Assembly (NCBI GenBank): GCA_943913645.1
Contig: CALTYZ010000004.1
Span: forward strand, 47,375 to 111,374
Reading direction: 5' to 3'
Source: an uncultured Corynebacterium sp.
GTDB taxonomy: Bacteria > Actinomycetota > Actinomycetes > Mycobacteriales > Mycobacteriaceae
DNA length: 64,000 nucleotides
Part shown: piece after piece, positions 44,397-53,048 of the stretch
Layout of the letters: each line of letters opens with the position of its first letter
How positions within the stretch are numbered: the stretch's first letter is position 1
Notes under the pieces: generated by a model
What the model saw: the letters and a program-made list of their open reading frames with translations, nothing else
The model's database searches: none
What the model was told of the DNA's origin: nothing
Made by a program: the position numbers and the translations under genes

Positions 44397-45152
44397 ATGT
44401 CAACTCTTGAAATTAAGAACTTGCACGCGAATGTCCTGCCGACCGAGGAAGGACAGGAAGCCACACCAATTCTCAAGGGCGTGAACCTCACCATCAACGG
44501 TGGAGAAACACACGCGATCATGGGACCGAATGGTTCTGGCAAATCCACCCTGGCTTACACGATCGCCGGTCATCCCCGCTATGAGGTCACCGACGGAGAG
44601 GTGCTGCTTGACGGCGAAAACATCCTTGATATGGAAGTGGATGAGCGCGCTCGTGCTGGGGTGTTCCTTGCTATGCAATACCCCGTGGAGGTGCCGGGGG
44701 TGTCGTCTTCAAACTTCATGCGCTCAGCGGTGACAGCTGTGCGCGGCGAAGCCCCGAAGCTGCGCGAGTGGGTTGGTGAGCTCAATGCCGCGCGCGAGGC
44801 GTTGAATATGGATGCCTCATTTTCTGAGCGCTCTGTAAATGAGGGGTTCTCTGGTGGTGAGAAGAAACGCCATGAGGTGATGCAGTTATCGCTGATGAAG
44901 CCGAAATTCGCGATCATGGATGAGACCGATTCTGGCCTGGACGTTGACGCTTTGCGCATTGTCTCAGAGGGGATTAACCGCTACCAGGAAGAAACCGGTG
45001 GTGGCGTGCTCATGATCACGCACTACAAGCGCATCTTGAACTACGTGCAACCAGACTTTGTGCACGTTTTTGCTGACGGCAAGATTGTCACCACCGGTGG
45101 CGCTGAGCTTGCTGATCAGCTTGAGGCCGAGGGCTACGAGAAGTTCATCTGA
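44397..45152 (+). CDS. sufC: SufC, ATPase of the SUF complex
   Basis: The ABC-type ATPase that drives SufBCD. The 251-residue protein has GPNGSGKSTLAYT (Walker A), the family ARAGVFLAMQYPVEVPGV, signature FSGGEKKRHEVMQLSL and IMDETDSGLD (Walker B). GAGGAAAG precedes ATG 44397. The stop overlaps the sufS ATG by one base. Confidence 0.97.
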   Translation: MSTLEIKNLHANVLPTEEGQEATPILKGVNLTINGGETHAIMGPNGSGKSTLAYTIAGHPRYEVTDGEVLLDGENILDMEVDERARAGVFLAMQYPVEVPGVSSSNFMRSAVTAVRGEAPKLREWVGELNAAREALNMDASFSERSVNEGFSGGEKKRHEVMQLSLMKPKFAIMDETDSGLDVDALRIVSEGINRYQEETGGGVLMITHYKRILNYVQPDFVHVFADGKIVTTGGAELADQLEAEGYEKFI

Positions 45153-46390
45153 TGGCTCATTCGCTTGACACGGATGCAATTCGCGCCGAGTTTCCGATTC
45201 TTCAGCGGCGCGTGCGCGATGGGAAGCCGCTGGTCTATCTCGATTCTGGTGCCACCTCGCAGCGTCCACAGCGTGTGTGGGACGCGGAACGTGATTTCGT
45301 TCTCGGGTGCAACGCGCCAGTGCATCGCGGTGCATACCAACTCGCGGAGGAAGCAACTGACGCGTACGAGTCGGCGCGTGCGCGAATTGCTGCGTTTGTC
45401 GGCGCGGATGGCCACCAGATCGCGTTCACGAAGAATGCAACCGAAGCACTGAACCTGTGCGCGTATGTCTTAGGTGATTCGCGCGCGGGCGATCTGCACG
45501 TCACCGAGCACGACACAATAGTGGTGACCGAGCTGGAGCACCATGCCAACTTGGTTCCCTGGCAAGAACTAGCACGGCGCACCGGAGCAAGCCTGAAGTG
45601 GTACTCGATGACCGCCGATGGGCGCATCGATCTTGACTCGCTCGAACTAGATGAATCGGTGAAGGTTGTCGCGTTCACGCATCAGTCGAACGTCACTGGG
45701 GCGCATGCCGATGTTCCTGAGGTGGTGCGGCGTGCTCGTGCCGTTGGTGCTCTCACGGTGCTTGATGCGTGCCAGTCGGTTCCTCATATGCCCGTGAGCT
45801 TTCGAGATCTCAACGTTGATTTCGCCGCCTTTTCCGGGCACAAGATGTGCGGGCCGTCTGGGGTCGGCGTGCTCTATAGCCCGCATCTTAATGCCTTGCC
45901 GCCATTTTTGACTGGTGGGTCAATGATTGAGCTCGTGCAGATGGATCACTCCACATACGCGCCGGCCCCGCAACGGTTCGAGGCCGGAACTCAGATGACC
46001 AGCCAAGTTGTCGGTCTTGGAGCTGCTGTGGAGTTCCTCAAGGAGGTGGGAATGGAGGCAATTCAAGCCCATGAGTACCAGCTCACTGCGTACGCGTTGG
46101 AGCAGATGCAGGTAATCGATGGGCTTCGTATTGCCGGTCCGCTGACAGCAGAGGACCGAGGTGGCGCAATCTCGTTCACGGTCGATGGGGTTCACCCGCA
46201 CGATCTTGGGCAGGTACTCGATGCTGAAGGAGTAGCTATCCGCACTGGTCACCACTGTGCGTGGCCAGCGCACCGGGGTCTCGGGCTGCAATCGACATCA
46301 AGGGCAAGTTTTTATCTGTACAACACGATGGATGAGGTGGACGTCCTGGTGTCGTCGATACGCAAGGCGAGGGAGTTTTTCGCGCGATGA
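45152..46390 (+). CDS. sufS: Cysteine desulfurase SufS
   Basis: A PLP enzyme that takes sulfur from cysteine for cluster assembly. The 412-residue group II desulfurase has ELEHHANLVPWQ, the PLP-lysine motif FSGHKMCGPSGVGVL and the active-site cysteine in RTGHHCAWP, followed by RASFYLYNT. Its product sulfur is expected to pass to SufU, encoded next with ATGA-type overlap. Confidence 0.96.
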   Translation: MAHSLDTDAIRAEFPILQRRVRDGKPLVYLDSGATSQRPQRVWDAERDFVLGCNAPVHRGAYQLAEEATDAYESARARIAAFVGADGHQIAFTKNATEALNLCAYVLGDSRAGDLHVTEHDTIVVTELEHHANLVPWQELARRTGASLKWYSMTADGRIDLDSLELDESVKVVAFTHQSNVTGAHADVPEVVRRARAVGALTVLDACQSVPHMPVSFRDLNVDFAAFSGHKMCGPSGVGVLYSPHLNALPPFLTGGSMIELVQMDHSTYAPAPQRFEAGTQMTSQVVGLGAAVEFLKEVGMEAIQAHEYQLTAYALEQMQVIDGLRIAGPLTAEDRGGAISFTVDGVHPHDLGQVLDAEGVAIRTGHHCAWPAHRGLGLQSTSRASFYLYNTMDEVDVLVSSIRKAREFFAR

Positions 46391-46848
46391 ACCTGGAAGG
46401 AATGTACCAGGAAGTCATCCTGGATCACTACAAAAACCCGCAGCATGCAGGATTGCGTGAGCCTTTCGAGGCAGAAGTGCATCACGTCAACCCATCCTGC
46501 GGCGATGAACTCACCCTGCGCATTCAGCTTTCCGACGATGGCGAGACGGTCCAAGACGTATCCTACGAAGCCGTTGGATGTTCTATATCTCAAGCCTCAA
46601 CGTCGGTGATGACCCAGGAGCTCATCGGACAGCCAGTGGGCGAGGCTCTGAAAAGACTCCAGGCGTTTGAAGAGATGGTGACCTCGCGTGGGCAACTCGA
46701 AGGCGACCCAGAACTGATTGGCGACGGTGTTGCGTTTGCAGGTGTGGCGAAGTTTCCTGCTCGAGTAAAATGCGCTCTACTTGGCTGGAAAGCGTTCGAA
46801 GCAGCCGCCGCCGAGGCGGTTGAGCACAGGGCTGATGACGGAAGTTGA
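46387..46848 (+). CDS. sufU: SufU, zinc-dependent sulfur-transfer protein
   Basis: The Gram-positive partner that accepts sulfur from SufS. The 153-residue protein keeps the three conserved cysteines in NPSCGDEL, AVGCSISQAS and VKCALLGWKAF, and DHYKNPQHAG near the start. It overlaps sufS by 4 bp. Confidence 0.95.
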   Translation: MNLEGMYQEVILDHYKNPQHAGLREPFEAEVHHVNPSCGDELTLRIQLSDDGETVQDVSYEAVGCSISQASTSVMTQELIGQPVGEALKRLQAFEEMVTSRGQLEGDPELIGDGVAFAGVAKFPARVKCALLGWKAFEAAAAEAVEHRADDGS

Positions 46849-46868
46849 TAGGGAAAGGAATAACGGTC

Positions 46869-47267
46869 ATGGATAAGGATTCCACGAGCGGTAATTTCGG
46901 CGCCGTCGCGCAGCGTCCGGAACAGACTGATGAGCAGGTAAAACTGGCTGGTGAGGTCGAGGAGTACCTGCGTGATGTGATCGATCCTGAACTTGGGATC
47001 AACGTTGTTGACTTGGGCTTAGTGTATGACATTTGGATCGAGGACCAGACAGAAACGGGGGAGAGGGTGGCGGTGGTCAACATGACCTTGACCTCACCGG
47101 CCTGCCCGTTGACCGACGTGATCGAAGAGCAGACAGCCTCGGCAGTAGTCGGCAAATCCGGCGTTGATGCCCTGTCGCTGAACTGGGTTTGGATGCCGCC
47201 GTGGGGTCCGCAGATGATCACGGAGGAAGGCCGAGAGCAGCTGCGCGCGCTCGGGTTCGCGGTTTAG
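46869..47267 (+). CDS. sufT: SufT / MIP18-family Fe-S maturation protein
   Basis: The DUF59 (PaaD-like) family helps maturation of Fe-S proteins and closes many SUF operons. The 132-residue protein has LRDVIDPELGINVVDLGLVYDI and MTLTSPACPLTDVI with the conserved Cys. ATG 46869 is chosen for GGAAAGGAA at 46852-46860; the TTG at 46845 is upstream of that site. Confidence 0.92.
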   Translation: MDKDSTSGNFGAVAQRPEQTDEQVKLAGEVEEYLRDVIDPELGINVVDLGLVYDIWIEDQTETGERVAVVNMTLTSPACPLTDVIEEQTASAVVGKSGVDALSLNWVWMPPWGPQMITEEGREQLRALGFAV

Positions 47268-47274
47268 GTGTTTC

Positions 47275-48903
47275 GTGATCGTCACCGAGGACCTTGAGGT
47301 GCGTGTTGGGGCGCGCACCTTGTTGGACGCACCGGGACAGCATTTGCGGGTCCAACCCGGCGACCGCATTGGGCTGGTTGGCCGCAATGGTGCCGGCAAA
47401 ACCACCACGATGCGTATCCTGGCTGGCGAAAGTGAACCGTACGCAGGCACGGTCACCCGCTCAGGCGAGGTCGGCTACTTGCCGCAGGACTCAAAAGAGG
47501 GTGATGTGGAGCAGACTGCCCGTGACCGGGTGCTGTCCGCGCGTGGCCTTGACCAGATTCAGCGTTCCATGGCGAAGCAGCAGTTGGTCATGGAACAAAG
47601 TGATGGCGCTGAGCGCGATAGGGCGATTCTGAAGTATTCCGGGCTCGAGGAGCGCTACCAGGCGCTCGGTGGCTATGAGGCGAACGCGGAGGCTGCCCAG
47701 ATTTGCGACAATCTTGGTCTGCCTGCGCGGGTGCTTGATCAGCCGCTGAAAACGCTATCGGGCGGCCAACGTAGGCGGGTTGAACTCGCCCAAATCCTGT
47801 TTGGCTCGCGTGCTGGAGCTGGAAAATCTGCGACGACCTTGCTACTTGATGAGCCGACGAACCACCTTGACGCGGATTCGATCACCTGGTTGCGCAGTTT
47901 TTTGACAAAGCACGAGGGCGGGTTAATCATGATCTCGCACGATGTCGCACTCCTTGACGACGTGTGCAATAAGGTGTGGTTTCTCGACGCGGTACGGGCC
48001 GAAGCCGATGTGTACAACATGGGTTTCTCGACGTACCAGAAGGCTCGCGCCGAGGATGAGGCTCGCCGCCGACGCGAACGCGCCAACGCGGAGAAAAAAG
48101 CGTCCGCGCTGCAGAAACAAGCTGCGAAGCTGGGGGCCAAAGCGACGAAGGCAGCGGCTGCGAAGCAAATGCTTGCCCGCGCGGAGCGAATGATAAACGA
48201 GCTCGATGAGGTGCGCGTTGCCGATAAATTCGCCGCAATCTCCTTTCCCGATCCGGCACCATGCGGAAAAACTCCACTGTATGGCAAAGGCCTGACGAAG
48301 ATGTACGGCTCACTTGAGGTCTTCGCTGGGGTAGATCTTGCGGTTGACAAAGGCTCCCGAGTTGTCGTTCTCGGCACCAACGGCGCAGGCAAAACTACCC
48401 TGCTTAAATTATTGGCTGGGGTTGAGCGCACCGACGGTGAAGGAGGGTTAGTTACTGGCCACGGGTTGAAAATCGGCTATTTCGCGCAGGAGCATGACAC
48501 CATCGACGGCGAAAAAACCGTCTGGGAGAATACGATCCAAGCGTGCCCGGACGCGGGCCAGCAGGATCTTCGCGGTTTGCTGGGGGCGTTCATGTTTTCC
48601 GGCGATAAGCTCGAACAGCCCGCTGGCACCCTATCGGGCGGTGAGAAGACACGTCTCGCGTTGGCGACGCTTGTTTCATCCCGGGCGAATGTTCTGCTGT
48701 TAGATGAGCCGACCAATAACCTTGATCCCCAGTCCCGGGAGCAAGTCCTCGATGCGTTGAAGACCTATACAGGTGCGGTTGTACTGGTCACTCATGACCC
48801 GGGTGCGGTGCGTGCCCTGGAGCCAGAACGGGTGATCATCATGCCGGAGGGCGATGAGGACCTGTGGAGTGATGAGTACATGGAGATTGTCGAGTTGGCA
48901 TAA
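47275..48903 (+). CDS. ABC-F family ATPase
   Basis: A soluble protein of 542 residues with two ABC domains and no membrane segment: Walker A GRNGAGKTTTMR and GTNGAGKTTLLK, signatures LSGGQRRRVELA and LSGGEKTRLALA, Walker B LLLDEPTNHLD and LLLDEPTNNLD, and a lysine/alanine-rich linker (about residues 260-310) as in ribosome-binding ABC-F factors. Likely a translation factor; resistance is possible but not indicated. GTG 47275 lies 7 bp after sufT. It is convergent with the next gene. Confidence 0.92.
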   Translation: MIVTEDLEVRVGARTLLDAPGQHLRVQPGDRIGLVGRNGAGKTTTMRILAGESEPYAGTVTRSGEVGYLPQDSKEGDVEQTARDRVLSARGLDQIQRSMAKQQLVMEQSDGAERDRAILKYSGLEERYQALGGYEANAEAAQICDNLGLPARVLDQPLKTLSGGQRRRVELAQILFGSRAGAGKSATTLLLDEPTNHLDADSITWLRSFLTKHEGGLIMISHDVALLDDVCNKVWFLDAVRAEADVYNMGFSTYQKARAEDEARRRRERANAEKKASALQKQAAKLGAKATKAAAAKQMLARAERMINELDEVRVADKFAAISFPDPAPCGKTPLYGKGLTKMYGSLEVFAGVDLAVDKGSRVVVLGTNGAGKTTLLKLLAGVERTDGEGGLVTGHGLKIGYFAQEHDTIDGEKTVWENTIQACPDAGQQDLRGLLGAFMFSGDKLEQPAGTLSGGEKTRLALATLVSSRANVLLLDEPTNNLDPQSREQVLDALKTYTGAVVLVTHDPGAVRALEPERVIIMPEGDEDLWSDEYMEIVELA

Positions 48904-48916
48904 GTGGGGAGTGCGT

Positions 48917-49768
48917 TTAGAACCGTCGGTAACGGGCGGCGAAGTTGGCGAGAATGCGATTGCTGAAGCTGTATTCGTGAGCGTATGCGGTAGCAAGGAT
49001 GTCTTCGAAGGACTCTAGGTTGAAGTATCCCAGGTGAGCATAAAGCCGCAGGCGCGCCTCCAGCGTTTCCGCGGTGAGTTCAGGGTGAAACTGGGTGGCG
49101 TAGACGTTGTCCTTGACGCGAAACATTTGCGTCGGGCAGGCCACGCCGGTGATGAGCACGGTGGCTGACGCAGGCAACTCGGAAATGGCTTCTTTGTGCC
49201 CAACAAGTGATGGAAACGCTGCCGGCAGGCCACGAAGGAGAGGATCGTCGGCTCCAGCCTCTGTGATGAGCACGGTGGCTGACGCAGGCAACTCGGAAAT
49301 GGCTTCTTTGTGCCCAACAAGTGATGGAAACGCTGCCGGCAGGCCACGAAGGAGAGGATCGTCGGCTCCAGCCTCTGTGATGAGCAGTTCGACCATCCCT
49401 GCTTCTTCTGCGAATTCATGGCCCAGGGTCGCTCCGATCGCAGTGCCGACGGTGCCGATGCCGTAGCACGCACCCAGAAGCGGGTAGTCACGGTCGATGA
49501 TCTCGGTGACCAGAGCGCCGATTTCTTGCTCGACTCGGAGCTGGACTTCGCTTTTCGACGCTGCGGTGTGGTTGAACGGACTTCCGCCCAACACCACGCC
49601 TGAGTAGGCATCCAAGTCCACATTACCGAGCGGGCATTGTTCGAGACGGCGCTGTTCGATCGCGTCTTCTGCAATACGCATCTTCGTCTGGAACGACAGG
49701 CGTTCTTCGTTGGCCGCAGCATCTTCGGGACGTGTGCTCAACAACAGGAAGGGCCGTGCAACCGTCAT
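48917..49768 (-). CDS. Class I glutamine amidotransferase-like protein with internal duplication
   Basis: The 283-residue protein has the amidotransferase nucleophile LLGACYGIG and the ATQFHPE His-Glu pair, so a Cys-His-Glu triad is plausible. A perfect 114-bp tandem duplication (49149-49386) repeats a 38-residue block containing LVGHKEAISELP between the nucleophile and the catalytic His, which may disturb the active site; without it the protein would be 245 residues. ATG 49768 is chosen because a -10 box lies 7 nt upstream and the domain starts there. No synthetase partner is encoded nearby; the acceptor is unknown. Confidence 0.88.
   Translation of the reverse strand: MTVARPFLLLSTRPEDAAANEERLSFQTKMRIAEDAIEQRRLEQCPLGNVDLDAYSGVVLGGSPFNHTAASKSEVQLRVEQEIGALVTEIIDRDYPLLGACYGIGTVGTAIGATLGHEFAEEAGMVELLITEAGADDPLLRGLPAAFPSLVGHKEAISELPASATVLITEAGADDPLLRGLPAAFPSLVGHKEAISELPASATVLITGVACPTQMFRVKDNVYATQFHPELTAETLEARLRLYAHLGYFNLESFEDILATAYAHEYSFSNRILANFAARYRRF
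49149..49386. repeat. Perfect 114-bp in-frame tandem duplication
   Basis: Copies at 49149-49262 and 49263-49376 are identical, followed by the first 10 bp of the unit again (GTGATGAGCA, 49377-49386). The shared 10 bp at the edges fits slippage or short-homology recombination. The length is a multiple of three, so the host reading frame stays open. Confidence 0.97.
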
Positions 49769-49775
49769 TGTGATA

Positions 49776-49781
49776 AATCTA
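49776..49781 (-). promoter_or_regulatory. -10 box of the amidotransferase gene (leaderless)
   Basis: On the minus strand TAGATT ends 7 nt before ATG 49768. Confidence 0.4.
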
Positions 49782-49838
49782 GTGCACCCTTGCAAAACCG
49801 CCCAGCTAACTGGCCGGACACCAGCGGATGACAGACGC

Positions 49839-51209
49839 CTAGTTGCGAAAACCGTGGACGGGTGCGGGGATAAACCCCCCACGGTGAATGAATGAGGCGT
49901 TGCCGACGCTGCTGACGGGGATGACTGGTGCGTAGCCGAGCAAACCACCAAAGTTGACTTCATCGCCGGGTTTTGTCCCTGGAACCGGGATGAGACGGGC
50001 GGCTGTGGTTTTATGGTTCATCACACCAATTGCCGCTTCATCGGCGATCATGCCGGCGATCAGCTCGGCGGACGTCTCACCGGGGATGGCGATCATATCG
50101 AACCCGACAGAGCATATTGAGGTCATTGCCTCAAGCTTGTCCATTGAGATGGAACCGGAGCGAACGGCGTCAATCATCCCCTGGTCTTCAGAAACGGGGA
50201 TGAACGAGCCTGAAAGCCCACCTACACGGGAGCAAGCCATCATGCCGCCCTTCTTCACGGCGTCGTTTAAGAGGGCAAGCGCGGCGGTCGTGCCGTGGGT
50301 ACCGACTTGGTCTAGGCCCATGCGCTCAAGGATGTGGGCGACTGAATCGCCGACCTCTGCTGTTGGTGCAAGGGAGAGATCGACAATGCCAAACGGAACG
50401 CCAAGGCGATCCGCCGCCATGGTGCCGACTAACTGGCCCGCACGGGTGATCTTGAATGCGGCCTTTTTAATCTCTTCGGCAACCTGGTTCAGGCTGGCTC
50501 CTTCAAGTGAGCCGATTGCATTATCAACGACACCTGGACCAGAGACCCCCACAGAGACGACGGTATCCGGCTCCTCGATACCGTGAAAGGCACCCGCCAT
50601 GAACGGATTATCTCCAACCGCGTTCGCGAAAACGACGAGTTTCGCGCAGGCAATCGAAGAGCGGTCAGCCGTCAGCTGCGCTGCCTCCTTGATGACGTGG
50701 CCCATGATCCCGACAGCATCCATGTTGATCCCAGCCCGTGAGGTTGCCACGTTGACCGAGCTGCACACACGCTGTGTATCGGAGAGCGCCTCAGGGATCG
50801 AGCTGATTAGCGCTGAATCAGCGGTTGTTGCCCCTTTCTCCACCAGTGCTGAATACCCGCCGACGAAGTTGACGCCAAGCTCGGTGGCTGCGCGGTCAAG
50901 TGCACGTGCGATCTCTACCGGGTTGCCGCCGGCCCCCGCAGCGACCAGGGCAATAGGGGAGACCGAGACGCGCTTGTTGACAATCGGGATGCCCAACTCG
51001 CGTTCGATGCTCTCACACACTGTGACAAGGTTTACGGCTCGTTCAGTCACCCGGTCGTAGACCGCTTGTGCGGTTGCTGCCATTGTGGGGCGTGTGCAGC
51101 CGATGAGCGAGATGCCCATTGTGACAGTCCGGATATCAAGCCGGTAGTCCTCGATCATGTGAATGACGTCGAGAATATGGCGTGATTTAAAGTCAAAGTC
51201 AGTAGCCAC
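49839..51209 (-). CDS. UPF0210 (DUF711) family protein
   Basis: A conserved protein of 456 residues with Gly-rich family segments such as GISLIGCTRPTMAATAQAV, VAAGAGGNPVEIARALD, GVSGPGVVDNAIGSLEG and ACSRVGGLSGSFIPVSEDQGM. The molecular function is not established; the fold is related to formate-lyase/reductase barrels, which is family knowledge rather than something visible here. GTG 51209 lies 19 bp after an ACT-domain gene, a pairing found across Firmicutes and Actinobacteria and suggesting a joint, amino-acid-responsive role. Confidence 0.93.
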   Translation of the reverse strand: MATDFDFKSRHILDVIHMIEDYRLDIRTVTMGISLIGCTRPTMAATAQAVYDRVTERAVNLVTVCESIERELGIPIVNKRVSVSPIALVAAGAGGNPVEIARALDRAATELGVNFVGGYSALVEKGATTADSALISSIPEALSDTQRVCSSVNVATSRAGINMDAVGIMGHVIKEAAQLTADRSSIACAKLVVFANAVGDNPFMAGAFHGIEEPDTVVSVGVSGPGVVDNAIGSLEGASLNQVAEEIKKAAFKITRAGQLVGTMAADRLGVPFGIVDLSLAPTAEVGDSVAHILERMGLDQVGTHGTTAALALLNDAVKKGGMMACSRVGGLSGSFIPVSEDQGMIDAVRSGSISMDKLEAMTSICSVGFDMIAIPGETSAELIAGMIADEAAIGVMNHKTTAARLIPVPGTKPGDEVNFGGLLGYAPVIPVSSVGNASFIHRGGFIPAPVHGFRN

Positions 51210-51228
51210 CAGGGTGCCTTTCTGCGAG

Positions 51229-51510
51229 TTAGATCTCGTTCATTGCGGTGAAAAGGTCCTCGGACTGAATCCGCACCACGACACCGAGCTTGTCACCTGC
51301 TGCCGTCAAGTGGGATTGTAAATCGCTGATGTTGACTGGTTTTCCGTCGGTGTGGGCAGGTAGCTCTACGCGCATGATCATGGTGAAAAAGTCATCCATC
51401 AGTGTCTGTGAGACGTCGACGATATTCAAGTTCCGCTCGGCGGCAGCATTGGCTACACCGGCAATAATGCCAATCTGGTCATGACCTGTGGTGGTGATAA
51501 TTGCGTGCAT
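51229..51510 (-). CDS. ACT domain-containing protein (UPF0237)
   Basis: A 93-residue protein of the GcvR-like ACT family: HAIITTTGHDQIGIIAGVANAAAERNLNIVDVSQT, with the conserved turn DQIGIIAGV typical of amino-acid-binding ACT domains. It is encoded just upstream of the UPF0210 gene. A -10 box 8 nt before ATG 51510 implies a leaderless transcript covering both. Confidence 0.92.
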   Translation of the reverse strand: MHAIITTTGHDQIGIIAGVANAAAERNLNIVDVSQTLMDDFFTMIMRVELPAHTDGKPVNISDLQSHLTAAGDKLGVVVRIQSEDLFTAMNEI

Positions 51511-51518
51511 AGTGGCTA

Positions 51519-51524
51519 AGGGTA
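51519..51524 (-). promoter_or_regulatory. -10 box of the ACT-domain gene (leaderless)
   Basis: On the minus strand TACCCT ends 8 nt before ATG 51510. Confidence 0.4.
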
Positions 51525-51632
51525 TCGCGTCAGTACGCGGGCTCAGCTAGGGCGGTCGCCGTTTCCGGCACAGCGTTTTGTTGTTGCTTGCGATGTTGTA
51601 TCTGTGCTCAGTGTCCGGTAGGGTGACCTGGC

Positions 51633-52376
51633 CTATCTTGATTTGCCGACAGCGGCGCGTTCACAATAGCGCGCGAAGTTTCGAATCAGCGCGTTGGCGC
51701 TCGAAACATCGTGCGCGGGCAGCTCCGCGACGATGCGCGCGTAGTCATCTGCGGGAAAGTAGCCGTAGTCGTAGAAAAAATCCATGCGGGTGCGCATTGC
51801 GTCTGCGTCCATTTCGGCGTGAAACTGGGTTGCCCACACCCGGTCGCCATAACGAACCATTTGGGTAGTCCCACCTGGACCGGTGGCTAACAGCGTCAAT
51901 TCCGGAGGTAGAACTTGGGGGTTTTCGGTGTGGCCGGTGAGTGCAGTGAACTGGTGCGGTAAGCCTGCAAGCAGCTCATCTTCGCGGCCAGCGGCGGTCA
52001 CCGTCACAGCGGTCGGGCCGGAATCTTCTGGGCGATCATTGCCGACGCGTCCCCCGAGGTAATCAACTAACCACGACAAGCCGAAACACACAAAGAAGAC
52101 GGGAATGTTCGAACGAACGAGGTCGCCGAGCAGGGCGTGAACGTGGATTTGGTAATCACTGTATTGGGAGTTGGTGATGTTGAGCGCACTGCCACCAACG
52201 ATCACCCCATCGAGCGCGTCCAGCGGGCCAATCTGCGCCGTTGAAGAATCGATCATGCGCAGTTCTATGTCGACGTCGCGCAGTCCTGATGCTTTGAGTG
52301 CATCGTGGTGTTCCGCGCGCGCGACATCCCAACCGATCGCGCCATCGCGCAGTGACAGAAAAAGCAGTTGCGGCAT
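51633..52376 (-). CDS. Class I glutamine amidotransferase-like protein
   Basis: The 247-residue protein has the nucleophile segment FFVCFGLSWLVDYLGG and ATQFHAEMD as the His-Glu motif, hence a likely complete triad, and resembles the GMP-synthase-type stand-alone amidotransferases located beside acnR in corynebacteria. It is a diverged paralogue of the gene at 48917-49768 (shared C-terminal layout, NALIRNFARY end against RILANFAARY). Its amide acceptor is unknown. ATG 52376 lies 15 bp after acnR. Confidence 0.88.
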   Translation of the reverse strand: MPQLLFLSLRDGAIGWDVARAEHHDALKASGLRDVDIELRMIDSSTAQIGPLDALDGVIVGGSALNITNSQYSDYQIHVHALLGDLVRSNIPVFFVCFGLSWLVDYLGGRVGNDRPEDSGPTAVTVTAAGREDELLAGLPHQFTALTGHTENPQVLPPELTLLATGPGGTTQMVRYGDRVWATQFHAEMDADAMRTRMDFFYDYGYFPADDYARIVAELPAHDVSSANALIRNFARYCERAAVGKSR

Positions 52377-52383
52377 GCGATCA

Positions 52384-52389
52384 ACCCTA
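52384..52389 (-). promoter_or_regulatory. -10 box of the second amidotransferase (leaderless)
   Basis: On the minus strand TAGGGT ends 7 nt before ATG 52376, inside the acnR-amidotransferase gap. Confidence 0.4.
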
Positions 52390-52390
52390 T

Positions 52391-52942
52391 CTATCCCCGA
52401 ACCGACTGTTCGACTAGGTCAAGCATCGCCTCCAGGTGCTCGGCGGATTCACCAGCAGCGAGTTTGGTGATAAATCCTTCAAGGACCGTTTCGAGATAGG
52501 TTTGTACCGCGCTGATGGACACATCGTCTCGCATTGCCGCATTCGACTGAAGACGCTCGCGCACAGCGAGATCGAGCACCTCCTGATGCTCACGCCAGCG
52601 CAGTTCGAACTCAGGGTCAGTTCGCAGTTTGCGAACAATCTCGGAGCGGGTCACGAACCAGTCATGATCCTCCGGATTTCGCAGCATATCGCGCATCACT
52701 TCCACCAGCCCGCGTTGGCTGACGACCTCCGCCTGGCGCTCTGCGTCTTCGCTAGCGATTGCCAGGAACAGTGTTTCTTTGTCGCCGAAGTGATGAAAAA
52801 TTGCGCCCCGTGTTTTACCAGTTGCTTCCTCTAGCCTGGCGACAGTTGCACCTTCGAAGCCGTAGCGTGCAAAGCAAACGCGTGCAGCATCGATGATGCC
52901 TTGGCGTCGGCGTGTGAGTTCAGAGGAGCTGACTATGGGCAT
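52391..52942 (-). CDS. acnR: TetR-family repressor of aconitase, AcnR
   Basis: In C. glutamicum AcnR represses acn and binds citrate/Mg as effector. The 183-residue protein has the TetR helix-turn-helix RRQGIIDAARVCFARYGFEGATVARLEEATGKTRGAIFHHFGDK in its first 50 residues. It lies directly downstream of acn on the same strand, and a matching operator precedes acn. ATG 52942 is used. Confidence 0.94.
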   Translation of the reverse strand: MPIVSSSELTRRRQGIIDAARVCFARYGFEGATVARLEEATGKTRGAIFHHFGDKETLFLAIASEDAERQAEVVSQRGLVEVMRDMLRNPEDHDWFVTRSEIVRKLRTDPEFELRWREHQEVLDLAVRERLQSNAAMRDDVSISAVQTYLETVLEGFITKLAAGESAEHLEAMLDLVEQSVRG

Positions 52943-52990
52943 AGGTACTCGCGGGGCCTTTCAGCTCGGGGACGGAGGCGGGCAAAGCAA

Positions 52991-53030
52991 CGGAGGGGTG
53001 ACCCGGTGTGTCGGCCGGATTACCCCTCCG
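52991..53030 (-). terminator. Terminator hairpin between acn and acnR
   Basis: CGGAGGGGT and ACCCCTCCG (9 perfect base pairs at 52991-52999 and 53022-53030) enclose a 22-nt loop, 19 bp after the acn stop. There is no long T-run, but the stem is very stable and probably reduces read-through into acnR. Confidence 0.65.
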
Positions 53031-53048
53031 GAGATGGCGTGAGCGCTA

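Noticed and set aside
47275..48903. Antibiotic-resistance ABC-F gene
   Set aside because: The sequence fits the housekeeping ABC-F type next to suf genes in corynebacteria; nothing indicates a resistance determinant.
49015..49722. 235-codon frame overlapping the duplicated amidotransferase
   Set aside because: It is an out-of-frame shadow whose product is Ser/Arg/Pro-rich with no domain; the repeat only appears twice because of the DNA duplication.
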